Origin: Rallus limicola
Taxonomy: Eukaryota; Chordata; Aves; Gruiformes; Rallidae
Reading direction: 5' to 3'
Assembly (NCBI GenBank): GCA_022605955.1
Contig: JAKCOZ010000032.1
Coordinates: 9,201,001-9,265,000 of the forward strand
Length of the DNA: 64,000 nucleotides
The notes beneath the pieces were generated by a model. It ran no database searches and was not told the DNA's origin. It saw only the letters and a list, made by a program, of their open reading frames with translations. Made by a program: the position numbers and the translations under genes. Shown here one piece after another: positions 9,400 through 20,801 of this stretch; the first letter of the stretch is position 1; the number at the start of each line of letters is the position of its first letter.

Positions 9400-10255
9400 T
9401 GTGGTGGGTTTGGCCCTGGCCAGAGGCCAAATGCCCACCAAGCTGCTCGCTCATTCCCCTTTCAGATGAAAAGGGGAGAAAATATGTTTTTGGAGGGTCA
9501 GGCCCTGAGCTAAGGCCAGAGGGATCACTCTGCAATTAGTGCAGTGGGCAAAACAGACTCGGCACAGAATAAAGGAAAGAGAAGAGATTTATTCCAACTA
9601 CGACTGATACACCCAGGGAACCGGAACGAGATGAGAGTGAGAAGCGGCCAGGTCTTACAGCGCCTTCCCCTCACCCCTCCCCTTCTTAGCAAACTCAAAC
9701 TCCATCATGATTTTACTCCCTTCTTACCCCCCAACATGGTGTGGGGAGGGGCAGGGAATGGGCAGTGGGGTTCCGGTGCTTCCTCACAAGCTGCTTTCCT
9801 TCCCCAGATCTTCACACTTCTACTTCCCCCCACCCCTCACCTCTTCACACACTGGACTTTAATCATCAATTTGCTCCCTTCTTCCCCCCATGGCAGCACA
9901 GGGAGGGGCAGGGAATGGGGAGTGGGGGTTTGCAGTCCCTTCCTCCCGAGCTGTCTTCTGTCTCAGCTGGGGGGGCATTCCCCTGCAGCGCCGTGGGGTC
10001 CCACCCACACCAGAGTCGTATCCAGGAACTTCTGCAGCCTGAGGTCCTCTCCATCGGGGAGTCACCTCCTCACCACAGGCCTCTCAGCAGGACTCCCTTC
10101 CATCTGGGAGTCATCTCCTCACCACAGGCCTCTCAGCAGGACTCCCTTACATGGGTGCTGACACTTGGGCCCGGGCTCCCCCGGCCTGGCTCCCTGCAGA
10201 GTCACAAGTCCCCTGGCCAACCTGCTGAGGCGTGGATCAATCTCTGCACAGGGCG
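9400..10255 (-). mobile_element. ERVL-like LTR with internal duplications, minus orientation
   Basis: The left edge TGTGGTGGGTTTGGCCCTGG is the complement of the characteristic LTR 3' end ...CCACCACA. The same end occurs at 15873. On minus an AATAAA lies in GGAATAAATCTC (about 9585), a plausible LTR polyadenylation signal. The interior shows two related copies of a roughly 150-bp block (about 9660-9800 and 9825-9975) plus a 49-bp tandem repeat. It runs into the truncated receptor at about 10260. The right limit is approximate. Confidence 0.55.
10057..10152. repeat. 49-bp tandem repeat, two copies
   Basis: Copies start at 10057 and 10106. Each has GGGAGTC then CTCCTCACCACAGG and CTCTCAGCAGGACTCCCTT, and they differ at only a few bases. 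They lie inside the LTR-like block. Confidence 0.85.
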
Positions 10256-10264
10256 TAGATGTCT

Positions 10265-10675
10265 CTGCTCCCTGTCCTCAGACTCCTACCTCAGGGAATT
10301 TGGGATTCTTGTGTTTGGTTTCACTTTAGCACTTGGCTGTTTTGTGTTCCTTGTGGTGTCCTATGTGCAGATCTTCAGGGCTGTGCTGAGGATCCCCTCG
10401 CAGCAGGGACAGCACAAAGTCTTTTCCACCTGCCTCCCTCACCTTGCTGTGGTCTCCCTGTTTCTCAGCACAGCATAACTGCTTATTTTAAGCCTCCCTC
10501 CATCTCCTCCCCATCCCTGGACTTGGTGGTGGCTGTTTTGTACGCAGTGGTACCGCCAGCAGTGAACCCCCTCATCTACAGCATGAGGAACCAAGAGCTC
10601 AAGAAAGCCCTGAGGGAAGATGTTCAGTGGGTGTTTCTCAGCTGTTTCAAAGGTCACATGTCTCTTGAGAAGTGA
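10265..10675 (+). pseudogene. Olfactory receptor family 14-like, truncated and frameshifted
   Basis: Only the C-terminal part remains: SDSYLREFGILVFG, then SYVQIFRAVLRIPSQQG and KVFSTCLPHLAVVSLFLSTA. A frameshift and a TAA follow at about 10470-10480. The next frame continues with AYFKPPSISSPSLDL and NPLIYSMRNQELKKAL to a stop at 10675. TM1 to TM4 are missing and LTR-like sequence takes their place. It is the same orientation and family as the intact copy at 6201-7175, and its AATAAA context at 10768 matches. Confidence 0.9.
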
Positions 10676-10767
10676 CTCCCAGGGTATCCAGTAGAGGTTG
10701 GTTGATTTCTTTATCATCACTGTTTTCTGTTGGGTGGTATTCTTTCTTTGTGTCTGTTATGTTCCTA

Positions 10768-10773
10768 AATAAA
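10768..10773 (+). terminator. Polyadenylation signal of the receptor pseudogene
   Basis: AATAAA in the context CTAAATAAATGTTTAGATT, homologous to the signal at 7264. Confidence 0.5.
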
Positions 10774-10834
10774 TGTTTAGATTTATCTGACCTCTTCTAG
10801 GGAATGACTTTGCTCTGTCTCAGCTGTGTACTGC

Positions 10835-11405
10835 AGCCTCCTGGAGATAGATCTCTGTGGTTGGCAGGGACTGGACCCAGCCCAAGGTGAGCGATTGCCC
10901 CAGCTGGATTCACCCCAGCAGGAAGGGCTAAATCTGGGTATCTGCAAGGGAACACGGATGGACAGAGGTGACCAGTCACAGACCAGGTCCAACTGGGCAC
11001 AGCACCTTTAGAGTTACCACACCCCCAGAAGCAGAAACAATGATGAACAACACAGAGAGACCCAGCACTGTCCCCTCTCAGGCTGGTCTGGTGAGCAGGT
11101 GACCAGCGGTCTGTGCATCCCCTGTGGCACTTACCCACCACAACTGACACGGCCACAGCCCCTCCAGTGTGGGCCTGGGCTTTGGGCCTGCCCAGGTGTC
11201 CTGCACAGACTTGGAGCCATTACTCACCAGGCCACCCCAGCCCTGGGTCTCTCCAGGTCCTGATGTTCTCCTCCTCCAGCCTGACTGCCTGACCTGGCCA
11301 CAAGAGCACCCACATGTATTCACTGCCCAGACCCAGTCTAATGAGAATATCACACAGCAAACAGTCAGGAGCAGAGTTTAATTAGAAGGCAGGACAGACC
11401 ACTGT
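10835..11405 (-). repeat. Right arm of a diverged inverted repeat
   Basis: Complementary to 7300-7690, with roughly 190 extra bases (about 10890-11080) inside this arm. It begins just after the 3'UTR of the receptor pseudogene, as the left arm does after the intact receptor, so the segment is inverted between the two copies. Confidence 0.65.
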
Positions 11406-12160
11406 GGTCAGGCACAGGCTGTGATTGATCCAGCACTGGCTGCTCCCTGTCCCATCTGCAACTTGCTCCTTGTATCCCTCTGCTCTCCCCTTCCGCAGGA
11501 TTCTTCCTTCAGTCCACTTGGATCCCTCCCTTTCTCTTTCCTGGCCTTGCCTCCAGTTTAAAACCTTCAACAATTACTTCTCCCTCACTGATCCCAAGGA
11601 TGCTGTACCTATACCACACTTTGCTAGGTCCTGTACCATTGCCTAGGTCAGTGTCCTCTCTGATGGCTCTCCACACACTGTAGACTGGACTGACACGCAG
11701 ATTCCTGATGCTGCCTGTCAGTTATCTGTGTGGTCTCTCATGTTTCTGCTCTTCAACCACCTGTGAGACCCAGCTAGGACACACAGTGCTGCCTCTACTC
11801 CTGTTCCCTTCTCACGTGGTTCTCTATCACATCTGGCAATTCTCATGCCATGGCCCACAATTTCCCACATTGTGTACAGGTGGCTTCACCCCAGGGCAGG
11901 GCCTCACCAGGGGCCTGGTCATCTGCCTGCAGCTTCCATGTCTGTTGTGCTGGGGGACCTCATGATGCCTGCTCCTGCCAAATCTCCTTCCTGCAATGAG
12001 GTGACCTCACAAGACACAACCCAACCCAGTTGGCTTCTCCTACCTCTACCCCCACATTGACCTCTCATTTGTATCAGGATGAGGTTTGGGATGTCCTTGG
12101 TGGCATCACAATATGGGCCTGCCTGTACTGGTTGGTGCTGAGATGATTTTCCTCACCATA
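11406..12160. other. Unassigned region
   Basis: No gene or repeat family recognised. Open frames are at most 85 residues and look random. Confidence 0.4.
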
Positions 12161-12164
12161 GCTT

Positions 12165-12440
12165 GCAAGGTGCTGTGGTTTGGATTTGTGACCAACACAG
12201 TGTGGATGACACACCCTGTCCTTAGCTACTGCTGAGCAGTGCTCACACTGCATCAGGGCCTTCTCTGTTTCTCACCCTGCACAGCCAGTGAGCAGGCTGG
12301 GGGTGGGCAAGTCAGTGGGAGGGGACACAGCTGGGACATCTGACCCCAGCTGGGCAAAGGGATATTCCACACTGCATGGCATCATGCTCAGCAAGAAGAG
12401 CAGTGGGGAAGCAGGAGGAATGTCAGGGATGTTTGGAATA
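12165..12440 (+). mobile_element. ERVL-like LTR 5' part
   Basis: It shows the order typical of a common bird ERVL-type LTR: GCTGAGCAGTGCTCACACTG, then GCATCAGGGCCTT, CAGCCAGTGAGCAGGCTGG, GGGAGGGGACACAGCTGG and AAAGGGATATTCCA, then CATGCTCAG. The 3' half is absent here. The assignment rests on general recollection of bird LTRs and on similarity to the other pieces in this window. Confidence 0.55.
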
Positions 12441-13470
12441 TGGCTTCTGTCTTCCCAAGACACTGTTTACTCCTGGTGAAGCCCTGCTTTCCTGCCAGTG
12501 GCTAAACCCCTGCCTGCTCCTAGGAAGCAGTGCATGAATTCCTTACATGTGTGCAGCTTTGGCTTCATATGTTAAATGGTCTTTATGTTTTCCCATGAGT
12601 TGACTTACTTTTAGCTTTTGTATGATTCTTCTCCATCCTGGGGGGAGGGAGATAAGTGAGCAGCTGTGTGGGGCTGAGCTGCCTACTGGGTTAGACCAGC
12701 ACACAAGAACATGTTCTTGAGACAAGTTCTCCCTGCCCATCTGCCAGCTCCGACCTCACAGGTCACTCCCAGACAAAGCTCTTCCCCTGGGGCTGAGCTA
12801 GATGACTGGCATCCTACTGTGATCACAGAGATGTCAGAGCCTCTGCTGCATCTTCTGCAGCTTTTCTGATCCCCAAAGATCAAGGTAGCGTGCAGAGGAG
12901 AACCACAGAACATGTAGGCCATGCCCATGGATACATGCTGGCTCAGGAGAAAGCACCAGCCAATCTGATTGAACTCTCATGTTCTTCCCACTCAGAGCAG
13001 ACCATCATGCTAAAGACCACCATGGGTCCCTTCCCAGCCAGCCCTCAGTGGGGAGAGGGGATAAACGATGGAGGAGAGGGTAGTGTGTTGGCATTTCTGG
13101 CATTTTTAATTCTCTTAATTTATATCTGTCTTTGAGATTACAAAGTGAATGACTTCATCTTTAAGAGGAGGTTCAGCTCCATGGGCACCAGAAGTCAAAT
13201 CAGCACAGGGATACAACTGCAAATTTCTTATAAACAATCTTGGGCCATCACAAATTGTGAATCAAAGAGGGCTGGAAGAGGCCCCTTCCACTACCCCATA
13301 TCACTACCCTTTGGGCCCGACCATCCAGTCAGTTTTGAACCCAGCAGATAGTCCACCTGTCCAGGCCAGTGGCAGCCAGTTTCTCAATCAGAGTGCTGTG
13401 AGAAACTCTGACTTGGTATTTGGAGGTCGGTTGTTTGGGATGGATGTGGAGGTATAGATAAAAGTTTATA
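12441..13470. other. Unassigned region
   Basis: No gene recognised. Short open frames only. The right end may be flank or further decayed sequence of the ERV that becomes recognisable at about 13471. Confidence 0.4.
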
Positions 13471-13620
13471 CAATATGGATTGTTAGTGGCCTGTGAATCA
13501 GACTATAATGCTCCTATTTTACCAATTAAAAAGCCCAATGGAACATACTGAGTAGTACAAGACCTCAGAGCAATAAGATTTGCACCCTGTGCTGGCCAAA
13601 CCCTATCCCTTACTTACTAA

Positions 13621-15480
13621 ATCACAGAATCACAGAATCTTAGGGGTTGGAAGGGACCTCAAGAGATCATCGGGTCCAACCCCCCTGCCAAAGAAGGCTG
13701 GCTCCCTATCTCATATTACATAGATAGGCATCCAGATGAGACTTGAATATCTCCAGAGAAGGAGACTCCACCACCTCCCTGGGCAGCCTATTCCACTGCT
13801 CCCTCACCCTCACTGTGAAAAAGTTCATCCGCATGTTGGTGCGGAACTTCCTGTGCTCCAGCTTACAGCCATTGCCCCTTGTCCTGTCCCCACAGACACT
13901 GAAAAGGGGCTGGCCAGTTCCCCCTGCATCCCAACTCTAAGATATTTATAAACACTAATTAGGTCCCCCCTAAGTCTTCTTTTCTCCAGGCTGAACAGAC
14001 CCAGCTTACTCAGCCTTTCCTCATAGGGGAGATGTTCCAGGCCCCTAATCATCTTCGTTGCCCTTCTCTGGACTCTCTCCACAAGGTCCCTGTCTTTTTT
14101 ATACCAGGGAGCCCAGCACTGGACACAGTACTCCAGGTGGGGCCTGACCAACGCAGAGTAGAGGGGGAGGATCACTTCCTTCGACCTGCTGGACACACTC
14201 TTCTTGATGCATCCCAGGATCCCATTGGCTCTCTTAGCCACCAGTGCACACTGCTGGCTCATGGCCAACCTGTCATCAACCAGGACCCCCAGGTCCTTCT
14301 CCACAGAGCTCTTTTCCAGCAGGTCATCCCCCAGCCTGTACTGATACAGTCGGTTGTTCCTCCCCATCTGCAAGACTTTACACTTGCTCTTGTTGAACTT
14401 CATTAGGTTTTTCCCAGCCCAGCTCTCCAGCCTGTCCAGGTCTCTCTGGATGGCAGCGCAGTGTTCCTGCGTGTCAGCCACTCCTCCCAGCTTTGTATCA
14501 TTGGGTACTTGCTGAGGGTGGATGCAATTCCCTCATCAAGGTCGTCAATGAAGATATTAAACAGGACTGGACCCAACACCGAGCCCTGGGGAACACCGCT
14601 AGTCACAGGCCTCCATTCAGATTCTACTCCACTGATCACGACCCTCTGAGCCCGGTCCGACAGCCAGTTCTCACACCACCTCACTGTCCGCTCATCTATC
14701 CCTTGTTCCCTCAGCTTCTCTATCAGGATGTCGTGGGAGACAGTATCAAAAGCTTTGCTAAAGTCAAGGTAGATGACATCCACTGCACTCCCTCCATCCA
14801 CCCAGTTGGTGATGACATCATAGAAGGCTATGAGATTGGTCGAGCACGATCTCCCCTTGGTGAATCCATGCTGACTACTCCTCATGACCTTCTTCTCTTC
14901 CAGTTGTTTGGAGATGGCATCCAAAACAAGCTGTTCCATCACCTTTCCAGGGACAGAAGTGAGGCTGACTGGCCTATAGTTACTGGGATCCTCCTTCTTG
15001 CCTTTTTTAAAGACTGGAGTGACATTGGCTATCCTCCAATCTTCAGGCACTTCTCCTGTAGTCCAGGACCTACTGAAGATGATAGAGAGCGGCTCTGCAA
15101 TCACCTCCGCCAGCTCCCTCAGCACACGTGGGTGTATCCCATCTGGGCCCATGGATTTGTGTGCATCCATTCCTTTGAGTCGCTCCTGGACCACCCCTAC
15201 CTCAACTAGAGGGGAGCCATTCATTCCCCAACCACTCCTACTTTCGTCTGGGATCTGTGGGTCCCGAGAAGCCTTCGGAGTAAAGACCGAGGCAAAGGCG
15301 GCATTCAGTATGTCCACCTTCTCATCATCTCCTGTTACCAAGACACCCGCCTCATTCAACAAGGGACCTACATTATCCCTGGTCATCCTTTTACTATTCA
15401 CATACCTGAAAAAAACTCTTTTTATTGTCCTTTATGTCGCTTGGGATATGAAATATTGTCCTTTATGTCCCTGGGATATG
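13621..15480 (-). mobile_element. CR1 LINE, 1.86 kb, 5'-truncated
   Basis: The 3' end at 13621 has two CACAGAAT units on plus (ATTCTGTG on minus), then GGTTGGAAGGGACCTC. The body is ORF2 (see next entry). It sits inside the old ERV pol: pol sequence stops just before 13621 and resumes after about 15485. No target-site duplication is evident, as is usual for CR1. Confidence 0.92.
13825..15401 (-). pseudogene. CR1 ORF2 reverse transcriptase, frameshifted at the catalytic motif
   Basis: The first open block (15401-14403) has the LINE RT sequence: [65 protein letters not shown] (first catalytic Asp), [14 protein letters not shown] and [10 protein letters not shown]. The second (14481-13825) continues in another frame with [41 protein letters not shown] and [20 protein letters not shown]. 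The frame break is at about 14497-14511, exactly at the FADD-type catalytic motif, where one base is missing and the first Asp codon reads Asn. The endonuclease domain is absent through 5' truncation. The copy is dead. Confidence 0.9.
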
Positions 15481-15872
15481 AAATAAAGTGAGAAATAACC
15501 AAGTGTGGGTGACAGTGCTGGATCTGAAAGATGCATTCTTCTGTCTGCCTTTAGACAAAGAAAGTCAAAAGCTACCTGCATTTGATGGGAGAGCCCTACC
15601 ACTGGTAGGAAAACCCAGCTCACCTGGACAGTGTTACCCCAGGGCTCTAAAAGCAGCCCAGCAATCTTTGGGAATCAATTAGCACGAGAACTTGAAACCT
15701 GGGACCCTCCCTCCTGAGACAGAATCCTTCTGCAGTATGTGAATGACCTATTAATAGTAACTGAGATAAAACCTGGCTGTATTCAATGGCCAAGTGTGTT
15801 GAAATCTTTTGGGACTCAGTGGATATCGAGTCTCTCCACAGAAAGCTGAAGTGGTACAATGAGTAACTGTGG

Positions 15873-16085
15873 TGGTTTAGCCCTGGCTAAAGGCCAGACG
15901 CCCACCAAAATGAGACTATTACTCCCCTTCTTAGTTGGACAGGGGAGAAAAATATTTATTAAGAGGCTCAAGAGTCAAAATCGTTAACAAGGCGGGCAAA
16001 ACAGACGAGTAACCCATCTGGGATATGAAATTCCCAGATGACAATGAGAATTAGGTACCCAGTGAGAAGATGCCACCTGCAAGGC
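15873..16085 (-). mobile_element. ERVL-like LTR 3' piece inside the ERV pol
   Basis: It starts TGTGGTGGTTTAGCCCTGGC, the same complement-of-LTR-end as at 9400, followed by CCCACCAAAATGAG, a CTCCCCTTC block and GGGCAAAACAGACGAG. Pol sequence is recognisable up to about 15870 and again from about 16090. Only about 200 bases remain, so the LTR is truncated. The right edge is approximate. Confidence 0.55.
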
Positions 16086-16840
16086 TCCTCTTCCTCAGAG
16101 GGTAAGAGAACTCAGAACCTTTTTGGGAATGACAGGCTGGTGTTGGTTGTGGATTTACAATTATGGAATAATAGCAAAGCCTCTTTAGGAACTCCTGAAA
16201 AATAATCCCACCCAACTGGTGTGGACAAAAGATGCCCAGAAAGGTTTTAATACACTTCAAACGGACCCGATGAGAGCTCCAGCCTTGGGGCTGCTGGACG
16301 TGACCAAACCCTTTCGGCTCTTTCCTCATGAGAAACAAGGAGGAGCCCTGGGAGTCCTGGATCAGAGTTTGGGATCTTATAGAAGAGCAGAGCCATCCTT
16401 CTCTAAACAGCTGGATGAAGGGAGCAGGGGATGGCCAGTGTGTTGGCGAGCAGGAGCTGCCATGACACTTCACATTGAAGAAGTCCTGAAATTCCCTTTG
16501 GGCCAGAAGATGACAGGAATGGTCTCTCATGCTGTGTCTGCCGTTCTGGAACAACATAGAAACCATTGGCTTTCCCCATCCAGATTTCCGAAGTGTCCAG
16601 CTCTTCTCCTGGAGTCTGACGAGGTTGTGATTGAAGGAACTAACGCTGGGAATCCAGCTTCCTTCCTCAGTGAAGCTACAACCGACCCACCGACACAAGG
16701 CTGCTTGGAGACTATGGAAGCTGTGCATTCTAGCAGCTCCAATTGGAAAGAAGAGCCTTTGGAAGATGCTCCAGATTCCTGACTCACCGACGGTCGTAGC
16801 TCTGTCTGGCAAGGCTGCTGAGTTTTGATTTTGGCTTTCC

Positions 16841-18983
16841 GAGGCTTCATGCCATCAGGTTCCATTCTTTCAGCTGTCTGAAGAAGCCTTCTCTGCTGCT
16901 GCTTCTTAACAAGGCTGCTCCACAACAGACATCAACCAAAATGTCCCTTGTATTGGTCTGTCCATTACTCCTGACCCACCAGCTCTCCCCTGGCTCACCA
17001 TCTGTCACGAGGCAGAGCTCCATGCAGTCCCACTGCTCATTCACACACACAGCAACTCTTCCTCATTGACCTTCCCCGTCCTTCCTCAAGAGGCTGCTTC
17101 TGCCCATGGCCACACTCCCCTGCCAGATGTCTCCCCCCATCTGCATTACCCCCATGGGACAGTGTGTCCTGCTGTAGCGCTCCTGGAAGAACAGAGAGGA
17201 ACTGGAGAGGGTCCTGAGGAGGTCTGCCAAGATGGGCTTCGGGGCCTGAAGCACGGGATGGCCGTTAGCCTTGTGATGCAGGGGCTCAGGGCCCTGTTGC
17301 CACAGCCTGTGACTGCTTGAAGAGTGGTTGCAGAGACGATGGAGAGTTGCCCTGTAGTGGCATAAAGCAGGATGAAACTACAAAGTGCAGCCTGAGATGT
17401 CTCTCCTGGACACTGGGAGAAAGAAATGTCACTCCCATGGTAGTGCTGTGGTGCAAGACATCACGCAGTGATCATGCCACATATTTGGCTTTCAAGGAGA
17501 GACATCAGTACAGGAAGGGAGATGACAAGGTTAGGAAAAGGTGGAAAAATGAGATGGGTGTCTAAAGACTTCAGGGAAATATATGAGACAGCATAGGACA
17601 CCCTGAGGTGGGGATGATGAGAGCATGAGCGATGCAGAGAAGCTTAGCAGTACAGAGATCTTTGTCCCCTTGGCTATGGCAGTTGTCACTGTCACTGAGG
17701 ACTATGAGGAGACACCTTCTCCTCATTACTCTTGGGCCTCCTTGCGTCCTTGCACTCTCCAGAGATGGCAGGAGGTTTTGTATCCTGGCCCTTCACTGGA
17801 CATCCCACCGCCCCAGTAAAAACCTGAGCCGTGCCTGAAGGAAAGGCTCTCCCTCCCCGAGGGCTGGGAGTCAGGGCTGGGTGTCTGGCTTGATGGAACA
17901 CGGCAAGGCTTTCTCAGCATTAGAGTCAACGTTCTTCTGCCTGCCTCTGAAGAGGGACCTTGAACAAAGACACCCCTCAGATGCTCTGCCCTTACAATCA
18001 AGGTTTCTAACACCTCAGCACTTCAGACCAATAGTAACAGTGAGGACTGGGGTCTCCTGGCTTTTTATTGGCTTTTGGGTTTTGCTGTTTTGTTCCTGAC
18101 CTGTTTTGAAATGTTCATCTTCTGAGGCAGTACTCAGTGACCCTACCCCCTGTTTCACACCCTCTGAGGCTGGTTTCAGCTGATGAGCTTTTCAGCATCT
18201 TGCAGTACAGTCGTCACAGTTCCTGTACCAGGGACTATCAGCCTTGTCCACTCCAGCTATTCATGTTTACGTTTCTAGTGCTAAGTTTCAACTAATGTTT
18301 TCCACAACACGAGTCCATGGGGAAACTTTGTTGGTAACAGACCTCAGTGGGATCAATTAATCCTCCAGGAGACTTCTGTGTTTGGTTCTGACTTTACCAG
18401 CTTGAGCAGCTGATGAAATCTTTCAGCACTGAAGATCCATGTGCTCAGCATCAACTACACCATGAGGCTCATCAAAATGCAGAGAGCCCTCAAGTGCTTT
18501 ATCTTTTCCTACTAATTTCCCTTCAGACTCTAAGACTTAAGCTAATCAGTATATAACAAGGGAGATTTCAGTGCTCATTTAATTTTTGCTATTTATATTT
18601 TATGAATTTTTGTTTTACAGAGAAAAGGTGATAACAGCATGTTGATCCAGAAAGTCACCTGAGGAGGTCTGGGCAGGTAGGAAAATGTACTGAAGACTTT
18701 TATTTCAGAGCTCTCGTTTTTATGCCATTAAAACAAAACAAAAAAACCCACAAAAATCCCCTCTAGTGCCATGCCAGGTGCCTGGGTGCCCAACACAACT
18801 CCACTTAGTGGACAAACACAGCAGCAAACCTCCAGGAAAGCCTAGAGTTGGTGTGGTGCAGAAAGCCCAGGGCCTCCCAAAGTGTGTGGTGACCCAAGTG
18901 AAAATAGCACACCATAGATGCAAGGTCCATGCCATCTACACCAGGGGTGATGTGCTGCTGGGAGGCAGGTCACACCAGGGTGC
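16841..18983. other. Unassigned region
   Basis: About 2.1 kb with no recognised gene. A few open frames of 60-95 residues overlap on both strands without known motifs. The 18520-18650 stretch is AT-rich. The plus frame starting at 18766 runs into the proviral LTR, so it is not a natural gene end. Confidence 0.4.
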
Positions 18984-19649
18984 TGACGTACGGAAATCGA
19001 CTCTATAACTCGAAAGTTATAAAGTAGGTATGTTTATTGCACGCAGATGCACGGGGGGTCTCTCCGCCACAAGCGTGCATGCCGAAGCAGTCGACCGATC
19101 TTACATTTATGCAGTAAAACTATGAATATTCTATCAACGCCTGTACATATTAAGTACCTAAACCCGCCTACTCTCGCTTCTCATGCTAATTAGCTTATCA
19201 GTCCTTGGCGCTTGCGCAGATCCTTGTAAGGGTCGTGGGCAGGGGTCTCTGGGAGGAAGGCTGTATGTCTTCCTCATGATGTATTTTCACCTCTTGCCTG
19301 GAATGCAAGGATCTTGCCAGCCTGCAGTGCCTCTATCAGTCTGTGCTAATTGATGTCCTTGTGAGGGGCCCATGGACGTATTTCAGCCGTCTGTTTTTCT
19401 TTGTCGAAGAGATACGGGATGCGCCTCGGCTCTGCTTGCCTGAGAGAGCAGCCGTGGGCTGATAACATTCTGCCTTTGAATTCTTGCCTTTTACCTCTTT
19501 CTCGAGTTAACATGAAGTTATCACAAACCCTTTGCTCTGAGAGAAAAGCAGATTTGTCATGCTTTCCCCCCTTTCCCGAGACCATGATCATCTAGTTAAT
19601 TTTCAAATACCTAGTTAATATCTAGTTAATTTTCTATACCCATACATCA
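18984..19649 (-). repeat. 3' LTR of the provirus
   Basis: It is 666 bp, the same length as the 5' LTR, with about 8 substitutions and no indels between them by eye. On the coding strand a TATA-like CATAAATG lies at about 19101-19110, and AATAAA (plus TTTATT, 19033-19038) about 65 bases later, giving a short R region and a U5 of roughly 30-50 bases. Confidence 0.95.
19033..19038 (-). terminator. Proviral polyadenylation signal
   Basis: AATAAA on minus, in GTGCAATAAACATACC, within the 3' LTR. An identical site is in the 5' LTR. Confidence 0.75.
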
Positions 19650-19650
19650 A

Positions 19651-19664
19651 TCCCCCCTTTTCTA
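19651..19664 (-). other. Polypurine tract
   Basis: The minus strand reads TAGAAAAGGGGGGA and then one T before the LTR start TGATGTA. Position and composition fit the plus-strand DNA primer site of retroviruses. Confidence 0.85.
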
Positions 19665-19683
19665 TTCCCTAAAGTAAATTCTT

Positions 19684-20801
19684 TTACTTAGCCAGATTTC
19701 CTGAATGATATAAGGCATCATATATAATGGCGATCCTTTTGTACATTCTCCAAACCCACAGGTACAACATAAAGGTCAATATTAACACAATTCCCATGCT
19801 TATCAACAGAATTACAATGGGGTGTACCATGGTATTGAGGATCCCTATTGCAGAAGGTGACCAGCCCAAAAGAGTATCTCACCAGTTATGATTCCCGTCT
19901 TGTCCGACTTTCTTTAAGATTTTCCTAACCCCTTCCACATCATGATGGATTGTAATAAGTGTTTCTTTTCCTTTGTCCTTGATTTCTTCTAGTATTTGTA
20001 GTAAATCTTCATGCTTTAATAAATTTTCTATATTCCTTATATCTAATCCTATGGGGGCGGGAGATATTCTCTCTAATAGATCTTAATATTTGGTAGGTGG
20101 TTATTGGGGCTGGGTAATTGTAAATGCAGTAATTTGAGTAATTCTTCGTTTTTTCTATCTTTTCATCTATTGTTATTGTGTCACACCTTGTTCTCAAACA
20201 TGCACATGCCTTTCCTGCATAGACAACTATTGATTTTAAATCTGCATTTGGTTGGGCCTCAAACTGACATATCTTTTGATCTGTATCTAAACAAGTATCC
20301 TGAGTTGTTATGGTATTACTTTCGCAGAGGAAGCCTTGCTGTTCTCTCATAATGCAGGACCCAAGGTTTACCGTTTGCCACTTATTGCCCATTTTCCTAG
20401 CCTAAGTTCTATGTTCCAAAGGATACGGCAGAGTTCCATCATGGTTAATCCCAAGGGCCACAATGGGGTGTATGGTAATTGCTGCTGCATCACGTATCGT
20501 TAACACCAAAGCTGTGACAGTATGTATGTTGGGCTTCAGTAATAAGCTGGTGGTCCTTTATATTAATTTCTTCCCATCTGCGAAGTACTTTTGAAATTAA
20601 CCATTGCTGTGCTCCTAATGCTAGTAATGAGGATTTCGATGGGTGTTGCAGTTTTGATAAATCTGCCGTGGTAGATGCTAATTTGTTCATTATCACTTCT
20701 GAATCTATTGGATTTAATCCTGTTCCTAACAACCCAGTTGCATCTCTTATTAATCGGTTCTGATTAATGTTTCCCTTTCTCCTTATATACTTGATTCCCA
20801 T
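19684..20801 (-). pseudogene. Degenerate env remnant
   Basis: Three open pieces on minus: 20801-20490, 20392-20009 and 19869-19684. The middle one is Cys-rich (EQQGFLCESN, KACACLRTRC). The last has a long hydrophobic stretch followed by VWRMYKRIA, a membrane anchor with a short basic tail, as expected at the C-terminus of a transmembrane envelope subunit. The position between integrase and the polypurine tract supports env. Frames are broken and the surface-unit part is short, so no functional envelope is encoded. The env subtype is not recognised. Confidence 0.65.

Larger units (their letters stand above)
13471..16840 (+). pseudogene. Old ERV pol remnant, interrupted by a CR1 and an LTR
   Basis: Plus-strand pieces of one gamma-like pol gene in correct order: RT N-terminus at about 13490-13615 (NAPILPIKKPNGTY then a stop), the RT block VTVLDLKDAFFCLPL at 15505-15560, the YVNDLL catalytic region at about 15736, a later block after the LTR piece at about 16090-16200, the RT connection KDAQKGFNTLQTDP (16225) and DVTKPFRLFPHEKQGGALG, and an RNase H start near LTDG (16780), preceded by a TGA. 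The YIDD-type motif reads YVND, and many stops and frame changes are present. It is the same family as the fragment at 3400-3875. It predates both insertions within it. Confidence 0.8.

Noticed and set aside
9544..10478. Plus-strand frames of 205 and 245 residues
   Set aside because: They run through Pro/Ser/Leu-rich LTR-like repeats. Only the end of the second frame is real homology, to the olfactory receptor pseudogene.
14493..15209. Plus-strand 238-residue frame
   Set aside because: It is the reverse complement of the CR1 reverse transcriptase and has no independent support.
18766..19008. Plus-strand 80-residue frame
   Set aside because: It ends inside the proviral LTR and has no recognised motif, so it is probably chance.
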